From the NCBI GenBank assembly GCA_033816765.1, contig CM066287.1, positions 3,782,001 through 3,846,000 of the forward strand: a stretch of 64,000 bases of DNA. Direction: 5' to 3'. Positions 33,933-45,688 of the stretch are shown piece after piece. A program made the position numbers and the translations under genes. The stretch's first letter is position 1. Each line of letters begins with the position of its first letter. The stretch comes from Nothopassalora personata. Lineage: Eukaryota; Ascomycota; Dothideomycetes; Mycosphaerellales; Mycosphaerellaceae. Under the pieces are notes generated by a model. It was not told the origin of the DNA. It did not search any database and was given only the letters and a program-made list of their open reading frames with translations.

Positions 33933-35943
33933 ATGGCCAGCAGACGTGCACCACTGGCCACCGTTCCCAATGCCGTCAACTCGCCTTTCCGCAGCGTGGC
34001 TGCCGTGAGCGGAAAGCGCACGCGAGCGCAGGCCGGAGAGCAACGTGAGGGTATATCTGGACAACCACCCGCCAAGAAACAGGCCATTGAGTCGGTTGAG
34101 CGCGACGACGAGAATGTCGACCCGCGGCGGAGGCACGGCGTGACGGTCGCTACCTCGGAGAAGCTAGAGGAGCCATTTGCCAAGCGTATCAATCATGCCC
34201 CGACGGCATTCGAGAAGAAGCTCGCATCGGTGCGCGAGAAGAAGCCAACACCCCAGCCGCGCACCGATCGCTCTCAGAAGCAGCATGCGGACAACCTCGA
34301 GTCTATCAGACAGTGGCAGAAGCACTATCGCCGACAGTTTCCGCTGTTCGTCTTCTACTTTGACAACATCTCGGACGACATACGTGCCAAGTCGATGCGA
34401 CAGATCTATGCTCTGGGTGCGAGGGAAGAGAAGTTCTTTTCCAAGGCAGTCACGCACGTTATCACTACGCGTGCAATCCCGCCCGAGCAGACTAGCACCA
34501 GTCCAGACGACGAGGGGAAGTATGACAGTGTTCAGTCCAAGACTGTTCAGCCGTCAACGCTGGCAAATGATCACCGTCGAACTACGAATCTCTTGGATGC
34601 TACGCTCCAACGTCGCACGCAGCATGCCGCCGTGCCACAGGCAGGACTTGATCCCAGAAGACCACACGCGCAGAGTGTCGATGTCCTCACTCGAGCTCGG
34701 GGACTTGGGATCAAGATATGGGCGTTGGAAAAGCTCACTCGTGTGCTCAGCACCATTCTTGACACCGACACTGGCGATAATACCGCCGACACGCGCGGTC
34801 ATGCCACCGCCCACCGCGTTACATCGCGCCAAACCCAAGACGCCGACTTGGAGCAGCTACTTCGCCACGAGAAGGTGAATGGTCCTGCGGACCGTGATAT
34901 GACTGTTGCCACCCAAGACATGGTCACCCTGAAGGGCTTCTACATTTATGTTCACGACATGGACGAGAGGACTAAACCTGTCATGGTTCGTGACTACACT
35001 AAGCCTTCGTCTAAAGAGCAGGGCAAGTGGCCACAGTTTCGGCTTACGGCCGCTGGTCGCTGTCCCTTTATTGAGGATCCTGCTCACGCCAAGAGACTTC
35101 AACAACAAGAGCGTGATGCTGCAGCACGAGTGCAGAATGAACTTGCCTACCGCAAGACCAGAGGCGGTCATACTCTGCCGGCACCTCCTGCGCAGCCGTC
35201 AGCCGGACGCGAAGCCAATCTGCGTCGTTCACCTCGCAAGCTTGCACAGACGGCAAATGCAGCCATGAGCCGGCCACTGGAACCTCCTCCGCCACGACGT
35301 CAGTCCTCCAATGACCTCGTGCCCGTGTTCTTCGGTAGTGCCCAAGCAAATCTTCGAGAGCCTCCACGTATGGTAGGTGGCGAGCCTGTAGCTTCAGGTA
35401 TGCAGCGGTCCAATGTGACTTCTGCCATCAGATCACAGGCTGTCTCCTCTGCTGCAATATCGTCGACTGCCCCGGGCATGAACAGGCGCGTTGGCGATAC
35501 CAAGGAAGTGTCGTTGCTCAAGCGCAAAGTGCTATCAAACAACAGCATGCCCTCCTCATACATGAACGACATGAGAGGTGCCATCAACGAGCCTCAGGAC
35601 CCACCACCTCGTGCCGCCAAGCGCAAAGCTCAGGAGACTCTTGGCGTCGTGTATGAGAACGATAATGATGGTCATCGGTCCCGTGCCCGAACGTCCGCAC
35701 CAAAGAGGGCCAGGGCTGTACAGAAGGAGCCCAAGCCAGGTTACTGCGAGAACTGCCGCGACAAGTTCGAAGACTTCGACGAGGTGAGTACCCACGTCAT
35801 GCCATGCTATCGATCCGTCATACTGACTCGTGTAGCACATTGCCTCTCGCAAGCACCGCAAGTTTGCGCAGACGGCAGAAAACTGGGCAGAGCTCGACAG
35901 TCTTCTCATCGAGCTCAAGCGGCCACACAAGCCCCATATGTGA
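33933..35943 (+). CDS. DBF4: DBF4/Dfp1-Him1, regulatory subunit of Cdc7 kinase
   Basis: Exons 33933..35783 and 35836..35943, with a 52-nt intron, encode 652 aa. A BRCT-like motif N is seen with FYFDNISDDIRAKSMRQIY and VTHVITTRAIPPEQ; motif M follows with VMVRDYTKP and WPQFRLTAAGRCPFIED. The C-terminal DBF zinc finger has CENC (C605, C608), and the second exon supplies HIASRKH (H618, H624) and the tail. The intron splits the zinc finger; without splicing the frame reads on into a non-homologous tail. The protein activates Cdc7/Hsk1 for replication origin firing in the nucleus. Central parts are Ser/Pro/Arg-rich and disordered. The ATG before ASRRAPL is chosen because upstream codons are repeats. 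Confidence 0.93.
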
Positions 35944-36463
35944 CACCGGCATAATGCTCTACGGAGTTACCACAAGCCTTGATCCTGTCGACGGCAGCAC
36001 CAGCACGCTTAATGTCTTTCTTGTGCGCATTAGCAGTATAGACTCTGCATTTTTGTTCGGCTGTATATTCCATACCCATTTGCATTTGGGGGTGTCTGCA
36101 TGCATAGCGAGGCGCGTCATGTGAACGTGGGAGGTCGATGGAGGTTATTTTGCATTATCGGAACTGCATGCTCACGAGCTTGCGGAAGGGACCATCTATA
36201 ACGATGATAGCATTAGCATTGCTGAAGTAGAGTACGCGAATGATCTTGAGACCAAATTCTGCCATCGGTGCTGCGATCTTGAAACCAGGCAGGAGCACGA
36301 GATGATGGCTTGGTGAAGCTCAACTGCTCCACTTCGCTTTCCGCGGCCTGGCTCCTTCTCCCTAGTTTTATACACATCACTCTACATATCAAAACCTCGA
36401 CTCGATCGATCAAACAAGAAACCACTTGACCACACAACAGAACAGTGACTACCACCAGCAACA
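35944..36463. other. intergenic, DBF4 3' region and ATG12 promoter
   Basis: 520 bases between two rightward genes. The last ~100 bases are CA-rich leader-like sequence. No gene supported. Confidence 0.45.
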
Positions 36464-36988
36464 ATGGCCTCTACACCGCAACAACAATCATCATCCCCCG
36501 AAGGACCGCTCGAGGTCGAAGAAGATGCCGCCGCCGCAGACCTCCCCATGACCATGGCCGCATCCGTCGTCCTCGATCAGCTGCCCCGAGATGCAAATCG
36601 AGCTCTCGAGACGGCCGGCGAACTAGAGCAAGCCAAAGTCACTGTACGACTGTCGCCTCTCCCGAATACGCCACAGCTCAAGCAACCACGGTTCAAGTGC
36701 TCGAGTGACCAGCGGTTTGAGTATATTGTGAGGTTTCTGCGGAGGAAGTTGGGATTGAAGGACTCCGAGTCGGTGTTTTGTTATGTCAATTCTGTCTTTG
36801 CGCCGGGGTTGGATGAGGGCGTTGGGAATCTTTGGAGGGTGAGTTTTGATCCGGGGGGAGGGGGGGGGGAGGTGAGGTTCTTTGAATTGAGAGAGAGAGG
36901 GGTTGGCTGATGGTGTGTGTGGTGGTAGTGTTTCAAGGTGGGGGATGAGTTGGTGGTTAACTATAGTATTACGCAAGCATTTGGGTGA
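36464..36988 (+). CDS. ATG12: autophagy ubiquitin-like protein Atg12
   Basis: Exons 36464..36838 and 36929..36988 encode 144 aa. After a disordered N-terminus, the ubiquitin-like fold has [31 protein letters not shown] and [22 protein letters not shown], continued by [19 protein letters not shown]. The C-terminal Gly that Atg7/Atg10 link to Atg5 is present as the last residue. Atg12-Atg5 drives Atg8 lipidation at the forming autophagosome. The 90-nt intron (36839..36928) is very G-rich and TG-rich. Retention would replace the conserved end and the essential Gly. Confidence 0.94.
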
Positions 36989-37081
36989 GGAAAGGTAAAG
37001 TACATACATGGTGGAGAGGGACTTCACTGATGTGGTGGTATCAGATGGCTGTGACAATGCTGATTCTCTACGCAGTCTACC

Positions 37082-38137
37082 CTATGAATCTCGATGCCCT
37101 CGCTCCAAGCTATCGGCAGCCTGCTCAAACTCTGCCACCTGATCCTCAGGCATAGGGTAGTTATGCTCCGCAGCAGGATAGCTCCTGCTCTTGACCTCAT
37201 CACGATAAGTCTCTAACGCTCTACTAGACTCTCCCCAAAGGTCGCCAAACTTCTTCACAAACTTCGGCACTCTTCGCCCGGGAGGGAAGTAGCCCATCAT
37301 ATCAACCTGCACCAACACCTGTCCCGAGCAACCACTACCCGCTCCAATCCCAATCGTCGGAATCTGCAACCTCTTCGTAACAGCACTCGCAACAGGCTCC
37401 GGGATCGCCTCTAACACCACTCCAAACGACCCAGCTTCCTGCACCGCCTTCGCATCCTCCAACACCTTCAATGCACCGCTAACAGACTTGCCCTGCACCC
37501 GAAACCCACCCAACGCATTCTGCCTCTGCGGCGTCAACCCAATATGCGCCAACACCGGGATCCCCGCCGCCGTCATCTTCGCAATCGCCGGCGCCATCTC
37601 CTTCCCTCCCTCCAGCTTCACAGCATGTACCCGTCCTTCCTTGACCAACCGTATAGCAGACTGCAGCGCCTGCTCAGGACTCACTTCATAGCTCCCCATG
37701 GGCAAATCACCAACGATGAAAGACGCCTTGGCTCCTCTGGCAACGCTCTTGCAATGCAGCAGCATTTCTTCGAGGAGGACCTCGCTCGTGTCTTCCATTC
37801 CCAGCGCGACCATGGCCAGGCTGTCTCCGACGAGGATCATGTCCATGCCGGCGTGCTCGGCGACGTGCGCGGAGGGAAAGTCGTGGGCGGTGATCATCGT
37901 GATGGGTTCGTTGCGTCTGTAGAGGGTTTGGAGGGTTTGGATTGTGACTTTCTTGCGGGAGGTCGCGGCGCCGATGGGAGAGTGGGAGGAATGGCGGATG
38001 TCTGTGCTTGGTGGTGCTGCGGCATGTTGGAGGACGGCGGCGGCGGTGGTGGGCCGGAGGGGTTTCTGTACTCGTGCTGCGGGCGATGGCGAGGCATGAG
38101 CAAGTTGTGGTATCCTGTTCAGCAGAGCGCGCGACAT
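37082..38137 (-). CDS. panB: ketopantoate hydroxymethyltransferase
   Basis: A single exon of 351 aa (ECM31 in yeast). It makes ketopantoate from 2-oxoisovalerate using methylenetetrahydrofolate, the first committed step to pantothenate and CoA. Visible motifs: ITAHDFPSAHVAEHAGMDMILVGDSLAMV (split here by reading only key residues D-S), GDLPMGSYE, VKLEGG, PVLAHIGLTPQ and IPTIGIGAG. An N-terminal ~50-residue Arg/Ala/Pro-rich extension suggests mitochondrial import, as in other fungi. It converges with ATG12, 93 bases apart. Confidence 0.95.
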   Translation of the reverse strand: MSRALLNRIPQLAHASPSPAARVQKPLRPTTAAAVLQHAAAPPSTDIRHSSHSPIGAATSRKKVTIQTLQTLYRRNEPITMITAHDFPSAHVAEHAGMDMILVGDSLAMVALGMEDTSEVLLEEMLLHCKSVARGAKASFIVGDLPMGSYEVSPEQALQSAIRLVKEGRVHAVKLEGGKEMAPAIAKMTAAGIPVLAHIGLTPQRQNALGGFRVQGKSVSGALKVLEDAKAVQEAGSFGVVLEAIPEPVASAVTKRLQIPTIGIGAGSGCSGQVLVQVDMMGYFPPGRRVPKFVKKFGDLWGESSRALETYRDEVKSRSYPAAEHNYPMPEDQVAEFEQAADSLERGHRDS

Positions 38138-38780
38138 GATTCAAGTCTTATCCCGGATCGTGGGTAGTGGTGGTGCAGTAATGTTGGGTGTCGAGTCTGG
38201 CAAGTTCGTCTACCCGAGAGCTGGAAGAATGTAAAGGATCCATTTTCCGGCGACCGCGCGGATTGTAAGACTTTGATTCACAGAGTATGAAGTATTCTAC
38301 ATTGCAGTTCTGAGCACTGGAAGGACGCGAACCACGCTGCCTCGGTCGGCGATTCTGAGCGCGGAAGTCCAGCCGGGCCACGGTAAAGGTCAGACTGAAA
38401 GCTTATCATGACCGTGTCGAGTGTCGACTGGATCAAGCATCTTGCTTCGTGAGGCAAGACACCAAATTTTGGAGTGAAACACTCGATTGATCTCCCGGAG
38501 ACATCGACTACATACTATGGATTCTATGCCTGTCCGCGACGCATCGAGGCAGTCCATCCACTGCATTTTCGCCGTATCGCCTCTGCTATTATTTCTGATG
38601 TCCCGCAGAGAATTAAAAGGCAGTATCGGCGGGGTCGCGCATGTCCAGAACGTAGAAGCTGTGAGTGTGAGAGCGTACAAGTGCCGCTTCCGATGAGCGT
38701 CTCCAGTCCCTCGCCCATATCCATCGCACCTATGCACCCCGTCTTGAAGGTCATGCCATTGTCTTCGATTATCGAGACGC
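38138..38780. other. intergenic, panB promoter and kinase 3' region
   Basis: 643 bases between two leftward genes. Frames on both strands are short and anonymous. Nothing recognisable. Confidence 0.45.
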
Positions 38781-40610
38781 TCAGCCATGGCTGATAACGA
38801 CTCTCGCACCCTCCTTGCCAAGCACACCTCGTTCTTTCTCCTTCGCCTTTGGACTTCGGTCTCTTCCCCTCTTCCGACTGAGGAACCCAAGCATACCAGA
38901 CGGCTTCTCCTGTCTACGCTGCTCCTCGTTCGGCTGCACGAGCCCCTGACTTTGGTTGGCCATGTCACTCCAGCTGCCGTACTCGTTGAGCACGACTTGC
39001 ACGCCGCCTCCTTGTGATGTATTCGTCTGCGGGCCGCGAGGCCGCTGGCTTCTCAATGACGACACAGGCGAAGGAATCGGCGGTTGGTCCTCGTACCGCA
39101 CAGTCTTTATCCGGTGTAGCTCTCTCGAGTCTGGCGGTATTATTTGCTGCAGCGCTTGTGCTACGCTTGGGTCTGACGACGGCGGTGGGAAGTACTCTCT
39201 GGGCTCTGATGTTGGACCCGAGGAATAGTCCAGTGCAACTGAATGTAGAGGAGGCGATCCATCTGGTGAGTTTGTGGAAGATCGAGTTGTCCCTGACGCA
39301 CTACCTGGAGTTTGTGATCGTGGCGTTGGTATGGAACTGGGCTTTCTTGATTGAGCGCGTGGAGTGGCGGTGGGACCAATAACATATTGTCTTTCATCGC
39401 CTCGTGATGGAGTGTGGTCGCTGGATCCTGGAGGAGCTCCTGCTTGTGACACCACAGGGCTGCGGGCTTGGGGCACAGCAGTATAGTTGAAAGGCTCAAA
39501 CATGGTCTCGATCATCCGGTGGAGCTCGTCGGCTCGAATTTCCTGCTGTGTTGCGTCCTCTCGCAACTCTGCTCTCGGCTTCTGCTTCCTCGCCCTGGCC
39601 TCGAGAGGCGCTTCCTCCAACAGCAGCTCCTCGAGATCGTAAGTGGCATCGAAGTTCGTCTTCTCGCTCGATGGGCAAAACACTGGTTCGTACTCTTTCC
39701 GCTGAAGTGCGTCAAAGTCAATGTCTCTGAAGAACGGGTTGTCAGTAAAAGTTTCGAAGCTAACTGCTCCAATTCGTAAGCCCCTATTCTTCTCCAGCAG
39801 AGAACTAATGGCATGTAGGCATGGCATGGACACAGGCGGCGATGTGACTGGAAACGGAGGATCAGCTTTGATGATGGCCTGTGCAAGCTGGTCTTGGTGG
39901 TTAGCCTCGAAAGGCCGTTTGTTGTAGATGCATTCGTAGAACAAGACACCCAATGACCACCAGTCGACTTCGGAGTAGTAGCCTTTGCCACTGTAGACTT
40001 CGGGAGCGAGATACGCCAGTGTGCCAGACTTGCTTGTCAATGGCTTCCCGGGTGTGATATCGGAGGCGACGTTGAAATCGGCCAGATGGACATGACCCTC
40101 TGTGTCCAAGAGCACATTATCTGGCTTGACATCGCGATGGACAATGCCTTGCGTGTGGACATATCGTAGAGCACAGCCAAGCTCTGCAATCCAGAATCTG
40201 ACGGCCTCTTCGGTGAACGTTTTCCTCGAGATATGGAAACGTAGGTCGCCACCGGTCATTAGATCGACCACGATATATCTGCCGGCGCATTAGTAGTCAT
40301 GCTAGGTTGCGCCGCTGAAAGCAGGTACTCACAAGTACTCCATGTCCTGGAAGCTGTAGCGCAGATTACACAAGAACGGGTGATTCAGGTGCTCCAGCAT
40401 CCTGCGTTCGCGTATGATGTTCCGCACGCTCTCCGACCGTACCACCTCATCTTTCCTGATGTATTTCAGCGCAAACGTCAAGCCCGTGTCCTTTCGCTCC
40501 ACTATTCTGACTTTGCCAAAGGCACCCTTGCCGACAACGCGCAGCAGGCGGAAGTGATTGAGGTTCACCTCGTCGGTGAGGATGACGGGCTTGCCATGGG
40601 AGTTGCCCAT
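38781..40610 (-). CDS. AGC-type serine/threonine kinase, YANK (STK32) family
   Basis: Exons 40333..40610 and 38781..40278, with a 54-nt intron, encode 591 aa. It begins MGNSHGK, a likely N-myristoylation signal. The kinase domain has GKGAFGKV (27-34), the ATP-binding Lys49 in FALKYI, HRDVKPDN (140-147), ADFNVAS (DFN, 160-162, where most kinases have DFG), GTLAYLAPEV and WWSLGVLFYE. DFN also occurs in animal STK32/YANK kinases, so it supports the family rather than inactivity. A ~250-residue Ser/Pro-rich tail follows. Probably membrane-associated; substrates unknown. Confidence 0.88.
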
Positions 40611-42619
40611 TTGCGGCGGCGCAGCGGAGCGTCAGAGACGGGCAGGTCTCGTGAGGACCTGAAGGGTGGTGGTAGTTCGATTCCAGGTGCACGCAGACTA
40701 CCGCAGCGTCATTGTCCTCCGTCGGCGAAAGGCCTGGCGGTGGCCGTCGATGGCCCGGTGATTGTCGGTGCTGCGTTGGACGCCCGCTGAAGCTCAAGGT
40801 GTATCCTGGACGCCACGCACGAGGTGATGAAGCGGGGTGGGGGTGCACGACAGGAGGGAGGTACGGGGACAAGAAACGTCCCAGGTGAGTGGGCGCCAGA
40901 GCAAGGTTGGAGCTGTGGGTGGCCGCTGTGCAATGATGGAGACCTATGAGACGATGCTTGGCGATCGCTGGGTCAGCACACACAGCAGGCCGATAGCAGC
41001 AGCAGCAGCAGCAGTAGTAGCAGCAGTAGCAGCAGTAGTAATAGTAGCAGCCAAAGGTGCCTGACAGGAGCAGCTGTATCGGAGTGGTCTCGCCGAATGG
41101 AGATTGATGAAATGCGACTGGGTAGAGCAGTTATTGGTGCAGGGTGTAGATGCTGTCAAAGTGAACGCTGCGCAACCCTGGCTGACTCAAGGAGCTGGCC
41201 CGCCCGCGGACACTTGACAATCAGCGTCACGCACGTTACAGCAGCGTGGTCGATAGCACACCTCACGTTTTCATCGGCCCCAAGCTAGCGGCGAAGATGG
41301 ATTCGGCTCGCGCTAGGGCCGTCTGCAACATCCCGATCCGCACTCTTCACTCTTGTTGCCTGAGGAGTATCTCCGCAACGACAAAGCAGAGCCAGCCTTA
41401 CTTACCGCATGGCATGCATGTGCTTCTCCTGGACCCGGCAGGAAAGTACCGGCGCAGTCGACAATGGCCCTCCCCAGCTACGGATTTGGCTTCTGCGCTA
41501 AAAGCAAAGTGCCATACATACAAGACACCAGCGTATGGAGCAGCTTCCTGTCTCTCATGACCATGTGCCTTGCCCTATGGCGGCGTTCTGCCACGTGGCG
41601 AACTAGAAAAAGAATAACCTTGTGAAACCATCAGGAGCGGCTTAAGGCGGCACACTGGCGCACACCAGCGGCGAGGCACCTTCTCTAGCCCTTCTAGAAC
41701 TGTGTCTGTCTTGGTCGCAAACGCTCGTGAAACCTAGCTCGAAACTTAGACCAACACGGCCAACTTCCAATAAAGGAATTTGCGTGAATTATGTTGATCT
41801 TCAGGTTACATTTCAGCACCACGTCTATGTTTGGAGCCTGCGTTTTAATGACTGGCAGTTTTAAGGACTGACAATGAATGGCCCAGAACGCGCAGGGCGG
41901 TACTGTATTAGGACGGAATGAACTCCGCTGCAGATTCTGGCACATCCTGCCATCATCGCCTCTGAAATGGTTCCCTGCGGGATTTACTAGTCGATGTGCA
42001 GAGGTATTGCCGAGCAGGAGATCTGCATATGTACTATTTTAGTCATCACCCAAAATTTGACTAGCCCTCTAGCACTCCAAAATGCGCTTGCCCGCATCTG
42101 TCTTTCCTGTAGCCGCAGCAAACTTGGGAGGGGCCCACGGTAGGAGGGGGCCCCCCAAAGGGAAGGAGCATCTCGTAGGAGGACTCAAGTGGGGTATTCC
42201 ATTTAATAGCAATTGATTGCTTAGTCAGAACGTGAGCTGCCCTTACACGAAAACAGGAGCCTGCCCATAGACTTTATGCAGACAGACGCTTCTTAGCACC
42301 TCAGACTGTCTTGTTTGGTCGCCTGAACGCCTTTCGACGTAGGGAAAACTGCAAAACCGAGCTCGGTCTTCAAGTCTGTGTCAAAGTGTGGTATTGTGAT
42401 GGGTAAGGAGAAGAAAACACACTTCATCAAACAGTCTGCGCCATGCTCGGCAGTTCACCTACGCTTGAAGCTTCCCAAAACTCCCCATCATCCTTCCTAT
42501 AGTTGAACGCCCGTCGTAGGTTCGGCCAAAAGTAACTTCCGAGACCTCTCAAAAACCCCATCGTGACCCAAGTCCCACAAGCCAAACGCCGGTAATGTGA
42601 TTTGATGGCATGGTCGCAC
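40611..42619. other. 2.0 kb intergenic region without a supported gene
   Basis: Lies upstream of the YANK kinase and downstream of UBC8. It contains an AGC/AGT microsatellite (separate entry) and, at about 42133..42172, a G/C-rich segment with gggggcccccc. Frames (for example 41694..41945 minus) do not match known proteins; I could not confirm a transposon relic. Confidence 0.4.
40995..41051. repeat. (AGC/AGT)n microsatellite
   Basis: Interrupted trinucleotide repeat of AGC and AGT units, about 390 bases upstream of the kinase start. Confidence 0.85.
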
Positions 42620-43474
42620 TCACACCTCATCCATAGTACCAGCTGGTTCGTCATCTTCATCGTCTTCATCGTAGCTGCCTACGCTGCTCATCTCATCGCT
42701 ATCGTTGGAGTCGCCGCCGGCCTCGTCGACGCTTTCTTTCGAAGCATACTTCGAGACATACTCTGGATGGTGTCAGCAGAGCTGGAAAGGGTTGCAGCAT
42801 GTCAAGATACCTACCTTTGACTTTGACCTCATAGCCTTTGGGCTCCCTCATCATGAGAGCTGCCGCTTCGCCGTTGAGTGGATCGGTTGGGTTAGGATAC
42901 CGCAAGAGTTGGGGAAGGAAAACCTCAAATATGTTGATCATGTCGTACATCGGCGACCAGGTCTGGTTGATGACATCAAGGCATACACTGCCCGAGAGCT
43001 CATCGATGTTTGGGTGAAAGATCCTGTTTACAAAGCCAATGCTCGGGCTTTTGTAAGGGTACTGGTCCGGAAGCTCTACGTGGATCTTCCAAAGACCACC
43101 TTCGAATGGTGCTGCGGAGCATGTCAGACTTCGTGACACTCTAGGTGTGTGTGAGACTTACTCTCTGTCGGTCCCTTGAAACGAACATAGAATTCTTGCC
43201 TACGTCAGGTCAGCAAGGCAACTAGTCGATGTTACGAATGATGGCACGGATCTGACGGACACTGTCAAGACAGGTCAGTCAGCATGCTGTTAGAATAGCG
43301 ACTGAGTGGACGGCAATGGAAGTGACTTACTGTTGTCGTTGACCAGTGTAACCTCATAATCGCTCATGAGCATCTTCATGACCTGCAACATATCCGTCAG
43401 TGCAAGCTTCCCACTGGTGTGGTGATCTTCTCCTCACATACATCTGTCTCGATTCTACGCTTTGGACTGCTCAT
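42620..43474 (-). CDS. UBC8: ubiquitin-conjugating enzyme E2, Ubc8/UBE2H type, with a micro-exon
   Basis: The exon model, 5' to 3', is 43442..43474, 43331..43382, a single base at 43261, 43162..43199, 42815..43111 and 42620..42762; it gives 187 aa. The product reads [11 protein letters not shown], then [15 protein letters not shown]29, [31 protein letters not shown] and [19 protein letters not shown] (active-site Cys85), ending in a long acidic tail as in Ubc8. Exon 2 ends in phase 1 and the QEFYVRF exon needs phase 2, so one extra base modulo 3 is required. A T flanked by an acceptor (gacag) and donor (gtccgt) supplies it and restores the conserved Met. Ubc8 works with the GID E3 ligase in glucose-induced turnover of gluconeogenic enzymes. 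Confidence 0.88.
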
Positions 43475-44088
43475 CTTGCTGCCTCCGTGCTCTTGCGAGC
43501 AACTGCTAGTTGTTGTCCTCCCCCGCGTTCTGTGACGCCGGCTTGTGTGGTCAGATCGTTCTGTTCCGATCGATGCAATGACTGAGCAAAGCGGATCGTT
43601 GGAGATCTGATTGTTGCCGCAGTCTGATCGAATCGTAGGTCGTCCAAAGATGATCGAAGCGCGAAAGGAAGTGATTCTTTGTCCTTGGACGGAGCTCGGT
43701 GGTGGTTCAGTAGAGGTAGGTGGTGATCGTGCGACTGGACTTCGTTTCGTCGGTTGCGCGACTTTGCGCTTCAGGTCGTGATTAGGCTATTGTGGTAGCA
43801 GCAGTGGCTCGTATGTCGGCGTCGGTGTGGTAGTGGTCGGAGTGGTGACAATGGGCAGATGTCAAGGAACGGAACATGATCATGATCATCTGAGTGAGGT
43901 GGGCGGGCGGCATCGGCTGGATCGGCCGCTCCTGCCCGCGGCTTTATGATAAGCACCTCACGCGACACAAACACATGGACAACCTCGATTGCATTAGTCA
44001 CTTTGATGGCACCACCACTCCTTGACATGACGAGCGCATTGCTATCAGCGAGGTTTGTAGATTGTGGCTACTGCTCTCTCCACTCCGC
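43475..44088. other. intergenic, UBC8 promoter
   Basis: 614 bases between the UBC8 start and the 3' end of the SWIRM-like gene. Nothing recognised beyond presumed leader sequence. Confidence 0.45.
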
Positions 44089-45414
44089 TTAAGCCACGAC
44101 CTTGCCGGCCTCGTCTCTACTACCTTCGTCCTTGTCATTGTCGTCGCTCTCCTCTTCCTCATCTCCCCGCTTCTGCATCGACACTGCAAGCATACCGCCC
44201 TCCTTGATCCACGGCATCACTCTGCTTTCATCATGCAAGCCCAATACTCGCCATCCGGTAATGAGTCGTCTTGCCCTCCTACTCGTCCAACCATACTCCC
44301 TCTCCAGCCACTGTTGAGATGCGTGCTCTGAACGGATCCGCTGGTCGGGCTTCTTCTCGCTTCTTTGAATCTCAACGAAGAAGGAAGCCTGTGTTCGTTA
44401 GGGAGATCTCGAAACGTCCGAGCATCAGGCAAAACTTACAAAGAAATTCCTCTTGATCAGCAAGTACGCACTCGCTTTCAACTCGGTCTGGAAAGCAAGC
44501 TCTCTCTCCGCTGGATGTAGCAGCTCGATATATCTATCGTCGCTGGCTGTGATCCCAACACCAACCTTCGTCCTCTGCTCAAGATCAACTTTGTCCAGGG
44601 TGCTCGGATACTCTCTCCACAGCCATGGATCGCTTGCGAGTCGGGCCAGTGCAGTGTCCGGATCCTTGATCTCAGGTGCGTAGTCCGTCAGAGACTCTGC
44701 ATTGATGAAGTCCGGGTGCTCGGGTACCTCAAGAGCACGCTCAAATGTCTCCCTCAGGTATACGAACAAGCGACAATGGCGATCTGGTCGGTCCTCGCCA
44801 CCCTCGTCTGTGACTCGGTGCTTGCTTTCAGTGTAGGCGACAACGGCTTTCTTGAAGGAGATGGAACGTTGTCCAATGTCGTTGAATGTTTCTTCGAGAA
44901 TATGTAAGAGAGGCGTGAAAGGTAAGACGGAGTAGAAGAAACGGATGTACTTATCCTGCGGCATGAGGAGGGCCAAGATGCTGACTGGCGTGTTGCCATC
45001 TTTGGTCGGGATGTACGCTGCATGATCGAGGAGTACAAGAGTGCCTTGGGCACACGGATCTGCCATCAGGTGGAGTTTCTGCTTTTCCATGCGCAGAAGT
45101 GATGTCTCAATGTTGCCTCCAAGGTTAGTCTCGAGCCAAGACTTGATCGTGACACATGTTCCGGCAGGACTCGAGCAGTCGTAGAGGACCAAGGGAAATT
45201 GATGGCGCTCGGGGCGGATGAACTCGATGTTGGGCGTTTCGGTGGCGCGGATTGAGTTGAGGTCAATCGCTTCAGAAGAACTGCCTGCCAATGGACGCGT
45301 CGCCTTGGCTGCCCTTAGCTCCTGAATCCAGTCCGGCGATTCTGATCTGGTCGCACCTGGTGCATCAGTCGCGCGAGTCGACTTCGCTCGGGGCTTGCGA
45401 ATCATGGACGCCAT
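44089..45414 (-). CDS. SWIRM-like domain protein, function unknown
   Basis: Exons 44440..45414 and 44089..44388, with a 51-nt intron (donor gtaagt, acceptor acacag), encode 424 aa. The N-terminal two thirds match no family I recognise. From about residue 295 a SWIRM-type winged-helix pattern appears: LLHPAERELAFQTELKASAY, LLIKRNFFASF, then SQQWLEREYGWTSRRARRLITGW. The tail is acidic. SWIRM domains occur in chromatin proteins that bind DNA or histones; a nuclear role is inferred only. The intron sits inside this domain, and the unspliced frame stops four codons after it. Confidence 0.7.
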
Positions 45415-45688
45415 GTGGTGGTATGTACTAGGTTGAAAAATTATGGCTACCGCGTCTTTGTGTTAGTGTGAGACAAATGGAGGTACTCGCGCATTATGTG
45501 AGCTTTCATTCATCTCATTGACTTCGTGACCAATTCTTCAGATCACTCGAATCATCGGGAGCTTCACTTTCGCGTGAGCTTCCCGACAGTAGCCGCACTT
45601 TCACATGCTTACTGTGCACACACCCCCGCGGCGGGCGCCTGCTGTATTGTACAATGTCTACCTTGTTGCGCCTCCTTCAATGCCATGC

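Noticed and set aside
39000..40270. Kinase inactive because of DFN instead of DFG
   Set aside because: DFN is characteristic of the YANK/STK32 family, and the Mg-binding Asp, the catalytic Asp and the ATP-binding Lys are present.
40665..40690. tRNA B-box-like word (gttcgattcc)
   Set aside because: The flanking bases do not form a T-stem or an acceptor stem, and no A-box is present at the right distance.
41694..42250. Possible transposon relic between the kinase and UBC8
   Set aside because: A minus-strand frame and TIR-like words looked suggestive, but I could not find matching inverted ends, a target duplication or a transposase motif.
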